32,927 nucleotides of DNA from Bdellovibrionales bacterium (GTDB lineage Bacteria > Bdellovibrionota > UBA2428), in NCBI GenBank assembly GCA_018266335.1, contig JAFEAR010000028.1, forward strand, positions 1 through 32,927, given 5' to 3'. Shown here one piece after another: positions 1-8,462 of the stretch (the stretch's first letter is position 1; each line of letters opens with the position of its first letter). The translations under genes were made by a program, and so were the position numbers. A model generated the notes under the pieces. It did no database searches, had not been told where the DNA came from, and worked only from the letters and a program-made list of their open reading frames with translations.

Positions 1-794
1 ATGTTTTCCTTCACCCAGGGAATGAGCGGTCCGCCACCATCAACGAATACTCCGCCTCCGAACACTATCATTTCCGGATCGAACAAATTCACCAGCGAAG
101 CCACGCCAATGGAAATGTCCTGGGCAATTTCGCGCAGCACTTTGTCCGCGGTGAAGTCGCCAGCGGCATAGATTTCCATAAGCTCTTTGGCCCCACAGCT
201 TCGACCGAAGGCTTCGGAAGCGCGGCGGCCCATGGCGGTAGCCGAAACATATTGCTCCCAACATCCGCGATTTCCGCAGTTACAGGCTCTCCCCTCAGGG
301 TGCAACGTTAGGTGTCCCACTTCACAGGCGTTGTCGGCCTTGCCGTACATCATGCGGCCATCCACCACGATGCCGCCTCCAATCCCTGTGCCGAAAGTAA
401 CGAGCATGTAATTGCGCAGCCCCCGAGAGGCGCCAAACATGCCTTCACCCAAACAAGCGCATTTAGCATCGTTGTCCAAAAAAGCCCGCAGCCCGGTTAG
501 TTTTTCGATTTTCTGTCCTATCGGATAATTCACGAAACCCGGAATGTTCACCATGTTGATGATGACTTTGTCCCGGCGATTCAGAGGCCCCGGAAGTCCC
601 AACCCAACTCCAAGGACTTCAGGATGTTTAATTTTTAGCTCGTTCACCATGACGGCCATGGTTTCGCAAACTTTGTCGGGCCCCTCATGCGTAGGAGTTT
701 TTTCGCGCAGAGAATCTACGAGGTGTCCGCTTTCATCCACCACGGTGACGCGGGTGTTGGTTCCGCCCAAATCGATGCCAATTGCCGTTCTCAT
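1..794 (-). CDS. ROK-family sugar kinase (glucokinase-like), partial
   Basis: ROK kinases phosphorylate glucose or related hexoses with ATP in the cytoplasm. Reading leftward from the ATG at 794, the protein opens with the phosphate-binding loop GIDLGGTNTR. It later shows the ROK zinc-binding signature CNCGNRGCWEQY (about positions 250-285) and a glycine-rich stretch FGTGIGGGIV before it. A good ribosome site, GAGG, lies four bases upstream of the ATG. The frame stays open to base 1, so the C-terminus is missing: about 264 residues are present, against roughly 300-320 in the family. The substrate cannot be fixed from sequence; glucokinase is the likeliest, with N-acetylglucosamine or N-acetylmannosamine kinase as alternatives. 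It is divergent from the next gene and no sugar transporter is visible. Confidence 0.88.
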   Translation of the reverse strand, partial: MRTAIGIDLGGTNTRVTVVDESGHLVDSLREKTPTHEGPDKVCETMAVMVNELKIKHPEVLGVGLGLPGPLNRRDKVIINMVNIPGFVNYPIGQKIEKLTGLRAFLDNDAKCACLGEGMFGASRGLRNYMLVTFGTGIGGGIVVDGRMMYGKADNACEVGHLTLHPEGRACNCGNRGCWEQYVSATAMGRRASEAFGRSCGAKELMEIYAAGDFTADKVLREIAQDISIGVASLVNLFDPEMIVFGGGVFVDGGGPLIPWVKEN

Positions 795-901
795 TTTTCC
801 TCGCTACTTAGGGTGTCCAAACTTCAGTCACTTCATACCGCGAATCAAGACCTTAGGCGATTTTTCCCCTCTGTGGGGGCGGGTCCCTATACAATGGAAT
901 C
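795..901. promoter_or_regulatory. Divergent intergenic region with possible leaderless start on the right
   Basis: This gap separates two divergent genes and must hold both promoters. On the plus strand the string TATACAAT (888-895) contains TACAAT, one base off the -10 consensus. It would place transcription start at about 902, which is the first base of the start codon. No -35 match and no Shine-Dalgarno are visible in front of that start, so the mRNA may be leaderless. On the minus strand only a GAGG ribosome site next to 794 is clear. A short CCCC/GGGG hairpin lies around 866-879. The promoter assignments are inference. Confidence 0.35.
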
Positions 902-2689
902 ATGGGGGTTTCGCGCCATTTCTACTGGCAAACCGCGCTCCTGGCGCTGAGCTTGGCCGTGACCGCGGCTCGCGCCCAAACGACTCGATTTTTCGATACC
1001 ACCGCCGGCTCCGACGAAGACACCTCCAAATACGGAGGCATCGATAAGTCGGAAGAAATTAATTTGGACAAAGAGCACCAAAAAATTCTGAAACGCTTTA
1101 AAGATGGTCGCATGTCCTCGAGCAACGGGGTGAGATCACGCTATTCGGGCATTCTCGAAATGCACGACAACGACTTTGACGGCGTCACGGACCACGACGT
1201 CAGCGCCAACGGCGACCCGCTCGAAGCCAACACCGAAGCAGCCGCGCTCGGCAAAGCAGGCGGGGTTTCGGGAGCGGCCCGGCAGAAAGCGTTACAAGAG
1301 GCGGCAAACAATGCCGGCCATTGCAAAAACGGCCAAACCGGAAATTCGGCCGATCCAATCTGTAGAAACATTTCGGCAAACTTACTCGACATGGGCAATG
1401 CCCACGGCAAGGCCGACGAAGAACACCGAGTTTATGACTTGAGCAAAAAAGCCTACGAAGGCGCTATGGACGCTGGACAAAAGTACGGCGACAAAGTGAA
1501 TAGCGAAGCCAGTAACTACGGCGACACCAACCTTCCTCCAAACGCCCAGGCCATCAAAGACAAAGAAGGCAACGTAACCGCTATGCGTGTTACGAGCGGA
1601 GGACAAACCAATACGGTTCAAGTCGGCGCCAACGTAGACCTCCTCAAGTCCGAAGCAGCCTGGCTCACTCAACAAGAGGACTGTGAGATTCACAAGCAAG
1701 CTAAATCCATGCGCGCCGCTCGTCTGGCCGGAGCCGAGTCAGACAAAGACACCATTGCTCTCTTCGCCAACATTTACGACTGCAAACGAAAGGACACCCA
1801 ACAGCAAGAGCAAGAAGCTGCGCAGAAAATTCAGGAGCTGTCTCTTCTTGGGGGCACATTGATCTGTGATCAAACTAAAGGCGCTTCCAAAAACGAGCTG
1901 TACACCGGATCCAACTGTAAAGATGGATCTCAGCCAGGGAGCAAAAATCAAACCTCGTCTTTGGTTGAATTTAACCGTAATTTTCCCGGACTTTCCTCTC
2001 AGATGTGGGCCGCCGCAAAACAGAAGGCGATGGGAAGTGGGCCACCCTCTAATGCCGTTAAAAAAGATATGGCAAAAATTCAGAAGTGTCTGGATTTGGG
2101 AACTTGGTGCTCATCACCCGGCCACGCGGACCAAAATGGGGACTATTACAATCCCGTCAAAGGCGACGCCGGCAATGCCTACTCCGACACCCGCGAATAC
2201 ATCATGTCTCGCCTCTACCAAGCGCGCCAAGGAGGACTAGATAAATTCGAAAGCACAATGAAGAGCGCCGACTTCAACGACAAAACCGACGCCAAGACGA
2301 ACAACCAGCCCTACAAAAAAATGGTAGAGCAAATCAGAGAGGCACAGCGCGCTGCCGCGATCGTGAACGGAAAACAATACAACGCTGTCCGTGCCCAGGG
2401 CAGAAACAGCCCGAACTTCAAAGACCCCTACACATCGCAAACCTTCAACACGCAAACCATGACCACCCAACAACTCTTCGGGCGCAACGCAAGTCGCGAC
2501 GGAACCACCTTGTTGTCGAACCCGATGCCCGTGGGCGACCAGGGTGGGGGAGCAGACCAAGGCAACAGCGGAGGCTCGTTCCGACAACCCGCTACGCCGC
2601 CCTCGAGTTACACCACCGACACGCGCGGCAGCGGCGTAGCCGCGCCCACGTCGAACGCGCTGCCCGGCCGCAACCTCATTCAGCGCTAA
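902..2689 (+). CDS. Secreted hypothetical protein, 595 aa
   Basis: I do not recognise this protein. The first 25 residues look like a Sec signal peptide: a short basic start, a hydrophobic core, and an ARA site with likely cleavage before Q26. The mature part is hydrophilic and rich in Gln, Asn, Lys, Asp and Ala, with no membrane segment. A single calcium-loop-like string, DNDFDGVTDHD, lies near residues 89-99 and resembles a thrombospondin type-3 or EF-like loop. Eight cysteines are spread through residues about 145-405, an even number compatible with disulfides. The last 80 residues are a low-complexity Gly/Ser/Pro/Thr tail ending NLIQR. The ATG at 902 is chosen because it alone gives the signal peptide, although no Shine-Dalgarno precedes it. 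It is a single gene, convergent with the lptF/G homologue and only 7 bases from its stop. The likely location is periplasm, outer surface or medium. Confidence 0.82.
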   Translation: MGVSRHFYWQTALLALSLAVTAARAQTTRFFDTTAGSDEDTSKYGGIDKSEEINLDKEHQKILKRFKDGRMSSSNGVRSRYSGILEMHDNDFDGVTDHDVSANGDPLEANTEAAALGKAGGVSGAARQKALQEAANNAGHCKNGQTGNSADPICRNISANLLDMGNAHGKADEEHRVYDLSKKAYEGAMDAGQKYGDKVNSEASNYGDTNLPPNAQAIKDKEGNVTAMRVTSGGQTNTVQVGANVDLLKSEAAWLTQQEDCEIHKQAKSMRAARLAGAESDKDTIALFANIYDCKRKDTQQQEQEAAQKIQELSLLGGTLICDQTKGASKNELYTGSNCKDGSQPGSKNQTSSLVEFNRNFPGLSSQMWAAAKQKAMGSGPPSNAVKKDMAKIQKCLDLGTWCSSPGHADQNGDYYNPVKGDAGNAYSDTREYIMSRLYQARQGGLDKFESTMKSADFNDKTDAKTNNQPYKKMVEQIREAQRAAAIVNGKQYNAVRAQGRNSPNFKDPYTSQTFNTQTMTTQQLFGRNASRDGTTLLSNPMPVGDQGGGADQGNSGGSFRQPATPPSSYTTDTRGSGVAAPTSNALPGRNLIQR

Positions 2690-2696
2690 GCACGCT

Positions 2697-3791
2697 TTAT
2701 TCCGTTTCGGTTTTTAGTGTGCGCGTGCGGTTGTAAATAAAAATGAAAACCAGCAAAACGAGCGATGGGCCCCAGGCCGCCGTCATCGGATGCAGCTTGG
2801 CCGTGTTCCCCAAGTTAACGCCCACGTTGAACACCAGCCAGTAGCTCATACAAACCACCGTTACAAAAACACCGTCGCGCGCCGTGCCCCCGTGCGAGCG
2901 CCGAAAGCGCAGCGCGCGCGGCAACGACAACAACAAGAACACAAACGAAATCAGCATAAAACTATAGCGGCTGTAATAGGCTACTTCTTTGGCCGCAGTG
3001 TTAATGCCGAGCGCTTTGTAGCGCACAATGAGCGACTTCAACTCCGGCTGCGTAGCCACTTCGGGAGTGACCTCAACCCACGTTAGATTTTTTGGATGAT
3101 CAATCAACCGCGTGGTGCGCGTTTTAAAACTTTCGGAGATCGGGGTTTCCAAGCGTCGATCCGTAATGCTCACGTTGCCGTCGCTCAACTCCCAGGCCGT
3201 GCCATTCCACTTGGCCTTGGTCGCGTAAAGAGTTTGGGCAATCTGAAAGTCGTCGTCGAAGGTGTAAATAGTTACGTCGTACAACTCACTCTTTTCGGGC
3301 TCGAAGTAGCGCACGTTAAAGAGGACGTCTTGATTGCGGTACCAAATTTTTTCTTGCCGAATCTTGGAGTAGCGCGGGGGCTTTTTGTCTACCTCGGTGT
3401 CGTACAGTTCGTAGTGTTTGCGCATGCCCCAGGGGGCTGCATAGCAGGCCACCCAGTAATGAAAAACTCCCGCAAAGGCGACCGCCGCAAAAGTAGGAAG
3501 AATAAAGGCCATGCGACTATACCCGAGCGACTGCGCCGCCATGATCTCTCGTGAGCGGTTCATCGCCCCCAAAACCACCAGCGAGGTGAACAGCACCGAA
3601 ACCGGAAAGACGAGCTGCAAATGAGAGGGAATTTTATAGGCGTAAAGAACCAGCGAAGTAACGGCGTCCGTGCGAACGTTAAATACTTGCGCGAGCCACT
3701 CCAACACAAACATAAGCAGGCCCAGGGCCAGCCAAAAGGGTAGGAGCGTCTTGAGGATCTCCTTGATGATTTGTCGGCTTAAAATTCCCAT
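2697..3791 (-). CDS. LptF/LptG family permease of the LPS export transporter
   Basis: Proteins of the YjgP/YjgQ family form the inner-membrane part of the LptB2FG ABC transporter, which extracts lipopolysaccharide and passes it to LptC/LptA. The 364-residue length is normal. Two hydrophobic segments sit at the N-terminus (about 14-35 and 55-75) and a third near 97-118. A long periplasmic beta-rich region (about 120-265) follows, and then three closely spaced membrane segments at the C-terminus. The cytoplasmic coupling stretch NRSREIMAAQSLGYS after the second segment is typical of the family. GGAG lies four bases before the ATG at 3791. The second permease that normally accompanies it is not adjacent, so I do not choose between LptF and LptG; it looks slightly more LptG-like. 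It is divergent from lepB across 38 bases. Confidence 0.85.
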   Translation of the reverse strand: MGILSRQIIKEILKTLLPFWLALGLLMFVLEWLAQVFNVRTDAVTSLVLYAYKIPSHLQLVFPVSVLFTSLVVLGAMNRSREIMAAQSLGYSRMAFILPTFAAVAFAGVFHYWVACYAAPWGMRKHYELYDTEVDKKPPRYSKIRQEKIWYRNQDVLFNVRYFEPEKSELYDVTIYTFDDDFQIAQTLYATKAKWNGTAWELSDGNVSITDRRLETPISESFKTRTTRLIDHPKNLTWVEVTPEVATQPELKSLIVRYKALGINTAAKEVAYYSRYSFMLISFVFLLLSLPRALRFRRSHGGTARDGVFVTVVCMSYWLVFNVGVNLGNTAKLHPMTAAWGPSLVLLVFIFIYNRTRTLKTETE

Positions 3792-3829
3792 CCCGCTCCG
3801 AGAATGATAGTGTACCCCAAGGCTTCAAT
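3792..3829. promoter_or_regulatory. Short divergent promoter region, lptF/G-like gene and lepB
   Basis: Only 38 bases separate the two divergent starts. On the minus strand TATCAT (complement of 3804-3809) is a one-mismatch -10 box. On the plus strand GATAGT with a preceding T at 3806-3811 is a weaker one, so the two candidate -10 elements overlap. No good -35 is seen for either. AAGG at 3819-3822 is a plausible ribosome site for lepB. The lepB promoter would drive the long plus-strand gene run. This is inference from motif inspection only. Confidence 0.3.
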
Positions 3830-4678
3830 ATGACCCAAGATACACAAGTAAAGAACCCTGCGGAATCCTTTTGGAATCATCCGGAGGTCAAATCTTTGTT
3901 CTGGATGCTCCTCCTGATCCTCTTCATTCGCGGGTTTATCGCCGAACCCTTCAAAATTCCCAGCGGAAGCATGATTCCCACGCTCCTCGTGGGCGATCAT
4001 CTGTTCGTGGCCAAAAGCTCGTATGATATCGGCGTACCCTTTACCAACAAGAAGCTTTTGCACATTGCCGATCCCAAACGGGGTGATGTGGTGGTCTTTG
4101 AGTACCCCAACAACGAATCAGCGCCCGACAAAAACGGCATCTATTACATCAAACGCATCATCGGTATTCCGGGCGACGAAATCTACGTAAGGGGCGGCGT
4201 TCCGTACATCGCCGGACAAGTTGTTCCGCAGCGCCCCGTTTCCGACTACACCCAAGAAAAACTTCGCTTGCCCGACTTCGATTTTAATTCGAATCATCGT
4301 CTGCTGCTCGAAACGCTTCCCGGCCAAGACCATGAACACTGGGTGCAGCGCTATCCCTACCGCACACAAGACTTGCCCCAGGTTATCGACGAGCTACGGG
4401 CACAAATTGGAAAAGATTGCATCGACGTGGGTAAAGCCGCCAAACGTGAAGTGCCGTACTTTAGCGGCGCGCTTTTGAACGAAGTTTGTCCCTTTAAGGT
4501 TCCCGAAGGCTACTACTTCGTTATGGGCGACAACCGCGACGACTCCACCGACAGCCGCGAATGGGGCTTTGTAGATCGGTCGCTCCTCAAGGGCCGCGCG
4601 CTCTTCATTTGGTTCTCGTGGAAGGACCTCTCCTTGCCATTTTTGCGTTGGAGCCGCCTCGGCCTCAGTATAAAATAG
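3830..4678 (+). CDS. lepB: Signal peptidase I
   Basis: This peptidase removes signal peptides from exported proteins at the outer face of the inner membrane. One hydrophobic anchor (about residues 22-37) precedes the catalytic box PSGSMIPTL, with Ser47 as nucleophile. The general-base Lys is K108 in YYIKRIIGIPGD, and the conserved box MGDNRDDSTDSREWG is at 233-247. The 282-residue length includes a poorly conserved insert between about 135 and 225, in the region where the E. coli enzyme also carries an insert. A Shine-Dalgarno AAGG lies seven bases upstream. It is the first gene of a long same-strand run, with def starting 8 bases after its stop, so it is probably cotranscribed with def and fmt. 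Assignment is firm. Confidence 0.95.
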   Translation: MTQDTQVKNPAESFWNHPEVKSLFWMLLLILFIRGFIAEPFKIPSGSMIPTLLVGDHLFVAKSSYDIGVPFTNKKLLHIADPKRGDVVVFEYPNNESAPDKNGIYYIKRIIGIPGDEIYVRGGVPYIAGQVVPQRPVSDYTQEKLRLPDFDFNSNHRLLLETLPGQDHEHWVQRYPYRTQDLPQVIDELRAQIGKDCIDVGKAAKREVPYFSGALLNEVCPFKVPEGYYFVMGDNRDDSTDSREWGFVDRSLLKGRALFIWFSWKDLSLPFLRWSRLGLSIK

Positions 4679-4685
4679 GGGCACC

Positions 4686-5282
4686 ATGTCCCTACTTGAG
4701 CTCGTTTATTTGCCGGATCCGCGTTTACGCGAAAAATCCAAAGAAGTTAAAGACTTCTCCCCCGAGCTCAAGAAGCTAGTTTCCGACATGTCCGAAACCA
4801 TGGTGTGGGCCAAAGGCATTGGTCTGGCGGCCGTTCAGGTGGGCGTTCACAAACGTTTGCTCATTATCGACATCGGCGATTTGGACGAAAACGACTCTTA
4901 TATTGAAGGCGACGAAGAATCCGAACGCCGCTTGGCCGAGAAGAAGACCGTCTCCAAGATCGAGGTTTTTATTAACCCCGTTATTTTAGAGGCGAACGGA
5001 GAAATCGAATACGAAGAAGGCTGCTTGTCCGTTCCCGGCGTTTATTCCAACGTTAAGCGCAAAGAAAAACTCAAACTGCGCTATCAAGATCTCGAGGGAA
5101 AAACCCATGAAATCGAAACGCACGGACTCAAAAGTATCGTGCTTCAACACGAGATGGACCATTTAGATGGCATCGTGTTCACCGACAAACTGGGCCCCAT
5201 GCAACGAATGATGGTCCTCGACAAGTACAACAAACTGCAGGCTAAGAAAAAAGCCGCCAAACAAAAGACCCCCGTAGAGTGA
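4686..5282 (+). CDS. def: Peptide deformylase
   Basis: This metalloenzyme removes the N-formyl group from nascent proteins, the step that reverses what the next gene, fmt, installs on initiator tRNA. The three family motifs are present: GIGLAAVQ (44-51), EGCLS (111-115) and HEMDHLDG (155-162). The metal ligands are therefore C113, H155 and H159, and the catalytic Glu is E156. At 198 residues it is slightly longer than the usual 165-190. The excess is an acidic/charged insert at about 65-92 between motifs 1 and 2, plus a Lys-rich C-terminus. Its stop overlaps the fmt start by four bases, so translation is probably coupled. Confidence 0.96.
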   Translation: MSLLELVYLPDPRLREKSKEVKDFSPELKKLVSDMSETMVWAKGIGLAAVQVGVHKRLLIIDIGDLDENDSYIEGDEESERRLAEKKTVSKIEVFINPVILEANGEIEYEEGCLSVPGVYSNVKRKEKLKLRYQDLEGKTHEIETHGLKSIVLQHEMDHLDGIVFTDKLGPMQRMMVLDKYNKLQAKKKAAKQKTPVE

Positions 5283-6277
5283 AACTAAAAACGGTTTTTT
5301 TTGGAACCCCAAGCTTTGCGGTTCCTTCTATTCGGGCCACCTTCGAGCAAACACAGCTCGGACTGGTCGTTACCCAGCCAGACCGGCCGCGGGGAAGGGG
5401 CCACAAGGTTCTACCCTGCGAAGTTAAAGAGGAAGCCTCCAAACTGGGACTGCGTAGTTTTTCACCCGCCAGCCTCCGCAAGCCCTCGGCCGAACTCGAT
5501 GAACTGAAGGCCTCCCTGGCGAATTTTGGTGCCGACCTTTTCATTGTCACGGCCTACGGCAACCTGCTTCCGCAAGAGTTTTTGGACATGCCACGTCTGG
5601 GGTGCATAAACGTGCACGCCAGCTTGCTACCGCGCTGGCGCGGAGCCGCCCCCATTCAGCGGGCGGTCGAGGCCGGAGACACCGTAACGGGGGTGTGCCT
5701 GCAAAAAATGGTTATGGCTCTCGATGCCGGCGACATCCTAGTTAGCCAAGAGACACACCTCGGGAAGAACGAAAGCTCCGGCGAACTTTTCGCCCGACTA
5801 GCCCAGTTAGGGGGAGACGTCTTGGGGGACTATCTCAACAAACAATCCGGACTGCCCCTCACAGGACTAGCCCAAGATCCCGCCGGCATTACTTTGGCAA
5901 AAAAAATCACCAAAGAAGAAGCCCTCTGGTCGCCCGAGTGGTCGGCACAAGAAACGCATAATCGGGTGAGGGCCTTCAATCCTTGGCCCACCGTCAAAGC
6001 CAAGCTCGAGGGCATAGAACTTAAGCTACTCCAGACCGAACTCGTGACCGAAGATCAGCTTCCACCCGGCACTTTTTCTGCATCGACCCCTCCAGGAACG
6101 CTCGCTGAAAAGGGGGGAAGGGTTTTCATGAGCTCTTTCGTTCGCACGGGCGAAATGCCTTTTTACGTTTCCCTAAATACAATTCAGGCTCCCGGCAAAG
6201 CACCGGTCAGAGCCTCCGACTTTTTGCGCAATCTCATTGGACATACGCCGCTGAGAATCGTAAAAGTCGAACAATGA
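5279..6277 (+). CDS. fmt: Methionyl-tRNA formyltransferase
   Basis: Transfers a formyl group from 10-formyl-tetrahydrofolate to Met-tRNAfMet. The start is GTG at 5279, inside a GTGA overlap with the def stop. It is chosen because the fold begins immediately with KTVFFGTPSFAVP, the usual N-terminus. The formyl-folate site is clear: the catalytic residues N110 and H112 stand before SLLPRWRGAAP (114-124), and D148 is in MALDAGDIL. The loop TQPDRPRGRG (31-40), which contacts tRNA, is intact. The C-terminal tRNA-binding domain runs from about 210 to 332. The length is slightly above the usual 310-320. It is followed by rpe with a four-base overlap. Confidence 0.96.
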   Translation: MKLKTVFFGTPSFAVPSIRATFEQTQLGLVVTQPDRPRGRGHKVLPCEVKEEASKLGLRSFSPASLRKPSAELDELKASLANFGADLFIVTAYGNLLPQEFLDMPRLGCINVHASLLPRWRGAAPIQRAVEAGDTVTGVCLQKMVMALDAGDILVSQETHLGKNESSGELFARLAQLGGDVLGDYLNKQSGLPLTGLAQDPAGITLAKKITKEEALWSPEWSAQETHNRVRAFNPWPTVKAKLEGIELKLLQTELVTEDQLPPGTFSASTPPGTLAEKGGRVFMSSFVRTGEMPFYVSLNTIQAPGKAPVRASDFLRNLIGHTPLRIVKVEQ

Positions 6278-6927
6278 CAAAGATTTATCCTTCTATTTTG
6301 TCGGCCGACTTTGGCCAACTAGCCCGCGAAGCCCAGGCCGTCGAAAAAGCCGGAGCAGATGCCCTGCACGTGGACATCATGGACGGAAGTTTCGTTCCTA
6401 ATATCACGATCGGGCCGGACGTCGTTAAAGCCCTCAAGAAAAGCGTCAAAATTCCGCTCGATTGCCACCTAATGATTGTTAACGCAGACGCTCACTTAGA
6501 GTCTTTTGCCAAAGCGGGCGCCGAACGAATTACGGTTCATCAGGAAGCCTGCCCCCACCTCCAAAGAACGCTCGCAAAGATTAAGGAGCTGGGCTGCAAG
6601 GCCGGCGTGTCGATTAATCCGGCCACTCCCTTTGAAAATCTGCAGTGGATTCTTCCCGACGTAGATCTAATTCTTTGCATGACGGTGAATCCTGGCTTCG
6701 GCGGACAAAAACTGATTCCCGAAGCCTTGCGCAAAGCCGGAGAAATAAAATCATGGCTAAAAAAATCGGCGCCGCACGTGCAGTTGCAAATTGATGGCGG
6801 AGTAAGCGCCGAAAACGCACCGGCCGCCCGCAAACTTGGCGTCGATATTTTAGTGGCCGGATCGGCGGTTTTTGGATCTAAAGACTACGCCGCCTCCATT
6901 CGTTCTTTGCGCGGACAAAAAAAATGA
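6274..6927 (+). CDS. rpe: Ribulose-phosphate 3-epimerase
   Basis: Interconverts ribulose 5-phosphate and xylulose 5-phosphate in the pentose phosphate pathway. The 217-residue TIM barrel starts with YPSILSADFG. The metal and catalytic residues are visible: H32 and D34 in LHVDIMDG, the LDCHLMI strand, and D173 in QIDGGV. The flexible loop VNPGFGGQ and the phosphate-binding end DILVAGSAVFG complete the signature. The ATG lies in an ATGA overlap with the fmt stop and the gene ends in another overlap with hutH. It is therefore wedged by translational coupling between translation-initiation and histidine-degradation genes, with no obvious pathway link to either. Confidence 0.95.
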   Translation: MTKIYPSILSADFGQLAREAQAVEKAGADALHVDIMDGSFVPNITIGPDVVKALKKSVKIPLDCHLMIVNADAHLESFAKAGAERITVHQEACPHLQRTLAKIKELGCKAGVSINPATPFENLQWILPDVDLILCMTVNPGFGGQKLIPEALRKAGEIKSWLKKSAPHVQLQIDGGVSAENAPAARKLGVDILVAGSAVFGSKDYAASIRSLRGQKK

Positions 6928-8462
6928 TTTCCGAAATCACTCTGGACGGAGAAAGCCTCAAGGCCCAAGAAGTTTGGTCCTTCGCCCAACACGCACTGAA
7001 CCCCCACAGCAAAATAAAAATTAGAGTCGCCCCGCGTGCACAAGAGCGCATCAAAAAGGCCGCAAACTTTGTCGCCGAAATCATTCAGGGATCCAAAGCC
7101 GTCTACGGAATCAACACGGGCTTCGGCAAATTTGCCGAAGTTAGCATTCCCCACGACAAACTGCAGGAGTTGCAACGCAACCTCATTTTGTCCCACGCCT
7201 GCGGAGTAGGGGAGCCGCTTTCGCGCGATCTGGTGCTGGCCATGTGGGTGCTGCGACTCAACACCATGTGCCGCGGTAACAGCGGAGTGCGGCTAGAAAC
7301 GGTCGACCGAATCATTCAGCTCCTCGAAGCAGGAGTTCTCGCCGAAATCCCTTCGCGCGGAAGCGTCGGCGCCTCGGGCGACCTCTCTCCCTCCGCACAT
7401 GCCACGCTCACGCTGCTCGGCGAAGGCATGGCAACTTTTCCGGCGGGAGGGGCCTTCGTCCGCGCTCCCGCACAAGAAGCTCTTTCGGTGGCCGGACTCG
7501 CTCCCTATGAATTAGGTCCCAAAGAGGGGCTCAGTCTCATCAACGGCACTCAGCTCACCACGGCGCTGGCCATGAAAGCCTGGGCCGAAGGCCGCAGCCT
7601 CTTGGCCCACGCCAATCTAGCCACGGCCCTTAGCATCGAGGGGCTCCGCGCTTCGCACACCATTGTTTCCGAAAAAGTTTTGTTTGCGCGCAATCATCCC
7701 GGAGCCCTGGAATGTGGTCGCGAAATTTCGGCCTGGCTACAGAGCCCCAGTCCGCTCTCCGCCAGCCACCAGAACTGTTCGCGCGTACAGGATCCGTACT
7801 CGCTGCGCTGCGCGCCGCAAGTACACGGATGCATTTTCGATGAGCTCCTTCACGCCCGCACCGTTATCGAGCGCGAAATTAACTCTTCCACCGACAACCC
7901 GCTGCTTTTTCCTGAAGACCGTCTGTCGCAATCGGGCGGAAACTTTCATGCCCTCTACACCGCGCGCGTGAGCGATGCCCTGTCCAGCGCGCTCACGACT
8001 CTCGGGTCGATTTCAGAACGCCGGCTTGCACTCGCCATGAGTCCCTCCAGCAGTCAGCTGCCCGCATTTCTGACCCCCGATGGCGGCCTCAACTCCGGAT
8101 TCATGATGGCGCAGGTTACGGCCGCCGCGCTGGTGAGCGAAGCCAAGTCCCTTTCTTTTCCGGCGAGCGTAGATTCGATTCCTACAAGCGATGACCGCGA
8201 AGATCACGTTTCCATGGGCCCCGGAGCCGGATTCAAAGCGGTGCAAATTGCCGAGCACATTCGCTCGGTCATCGGCATCGAAATCTTTGCCGCCGCCCAG
8301 GCGCTTCACCTCCTCGCACCGCTACAGCCCGGAGCACGGCTCACCAAGGTGCTCGAACGTATTCGCCTCGAAATCCCCCCCCTCGCGCGCGATCGCATTC
8401 TTTCGCAGGACATGGCGCGCATGAATCATTTGATGCAAACAGGAGACCTTCTAAAACTATGA
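6924..8462 (+). CDS. hutH: Histidine ammonia-lyase
   Basis: First step of histidine degradation, converting histidine to urocanate and ammonia. The 512-residue length is typical. The triad that cyclises to the MIO electrophile is ASG at residues 150-152 in [14 protein letters not shown]. Other conserved parts include [10 protein letters not shown] near the N-terminus, RGNSGVR, and SSTDNPLLF in the second half. The start ATG overlaps the rpe stop by four bases, and the stop overlaps hutU by four bases. No hut repressor or regulatory sequence is visible in the window, so expression is probably tied to the upstream housekeeping genes. Confidence 0.96.
   Translation: MISEITLDGESLKAQEVWSFAQHALNPHSKIKIRVAPRAQERIKKAANFVAEIIQGSKAVYGINTGFGKFAEVSIPHDKLQELQRNLILSHACGVGEPLSRDLVLAMWVLRLNTMCRGNSGVRLETVDRIIQLLEAGVLAEIPSRGSVGASGDLSPSAHATLTLLGEGMATFPAGGAFVRAPAQEALSVAGLAPYELGPKEGLSLINGTQLTTALAMKAWAEGRSLLAHANLATALSIEGLRASHTIVSEKVLFARNHPGALECGREISAWLQSPSPLSASHQNCSRVQDPYSLRCAPQVHGCIFDELLHARTVIEREINSSTDNPLLFPEDRLSQSGGNFHALYTARVSDALSSALTTLGSISERRLALAMSPSSSQLPAFLTPDGGLNSGFMMAQVTAAALVSEAKSLSFPASVDSIPTSDDREDHVSMGPGAGFKAVQIAEHIRSVIGIEIFAAAQALHLLAPLQPGARLTKVLERIRLEIPPLARDRILSQDMARMNHLMQTGDLLKL

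Noticed and set aside
2681..2700. Terminator between the secreted-protein gene and the lptF/G-like gene
   Set aside because: Only a four-base AGCG/CGCT stem with no T-run is present; too weak to call.
5242..5550. Minus-strand open frame over the def/fmt junction
   Set aside because: Antisense to conserved fmt residues; no motif or start signal.
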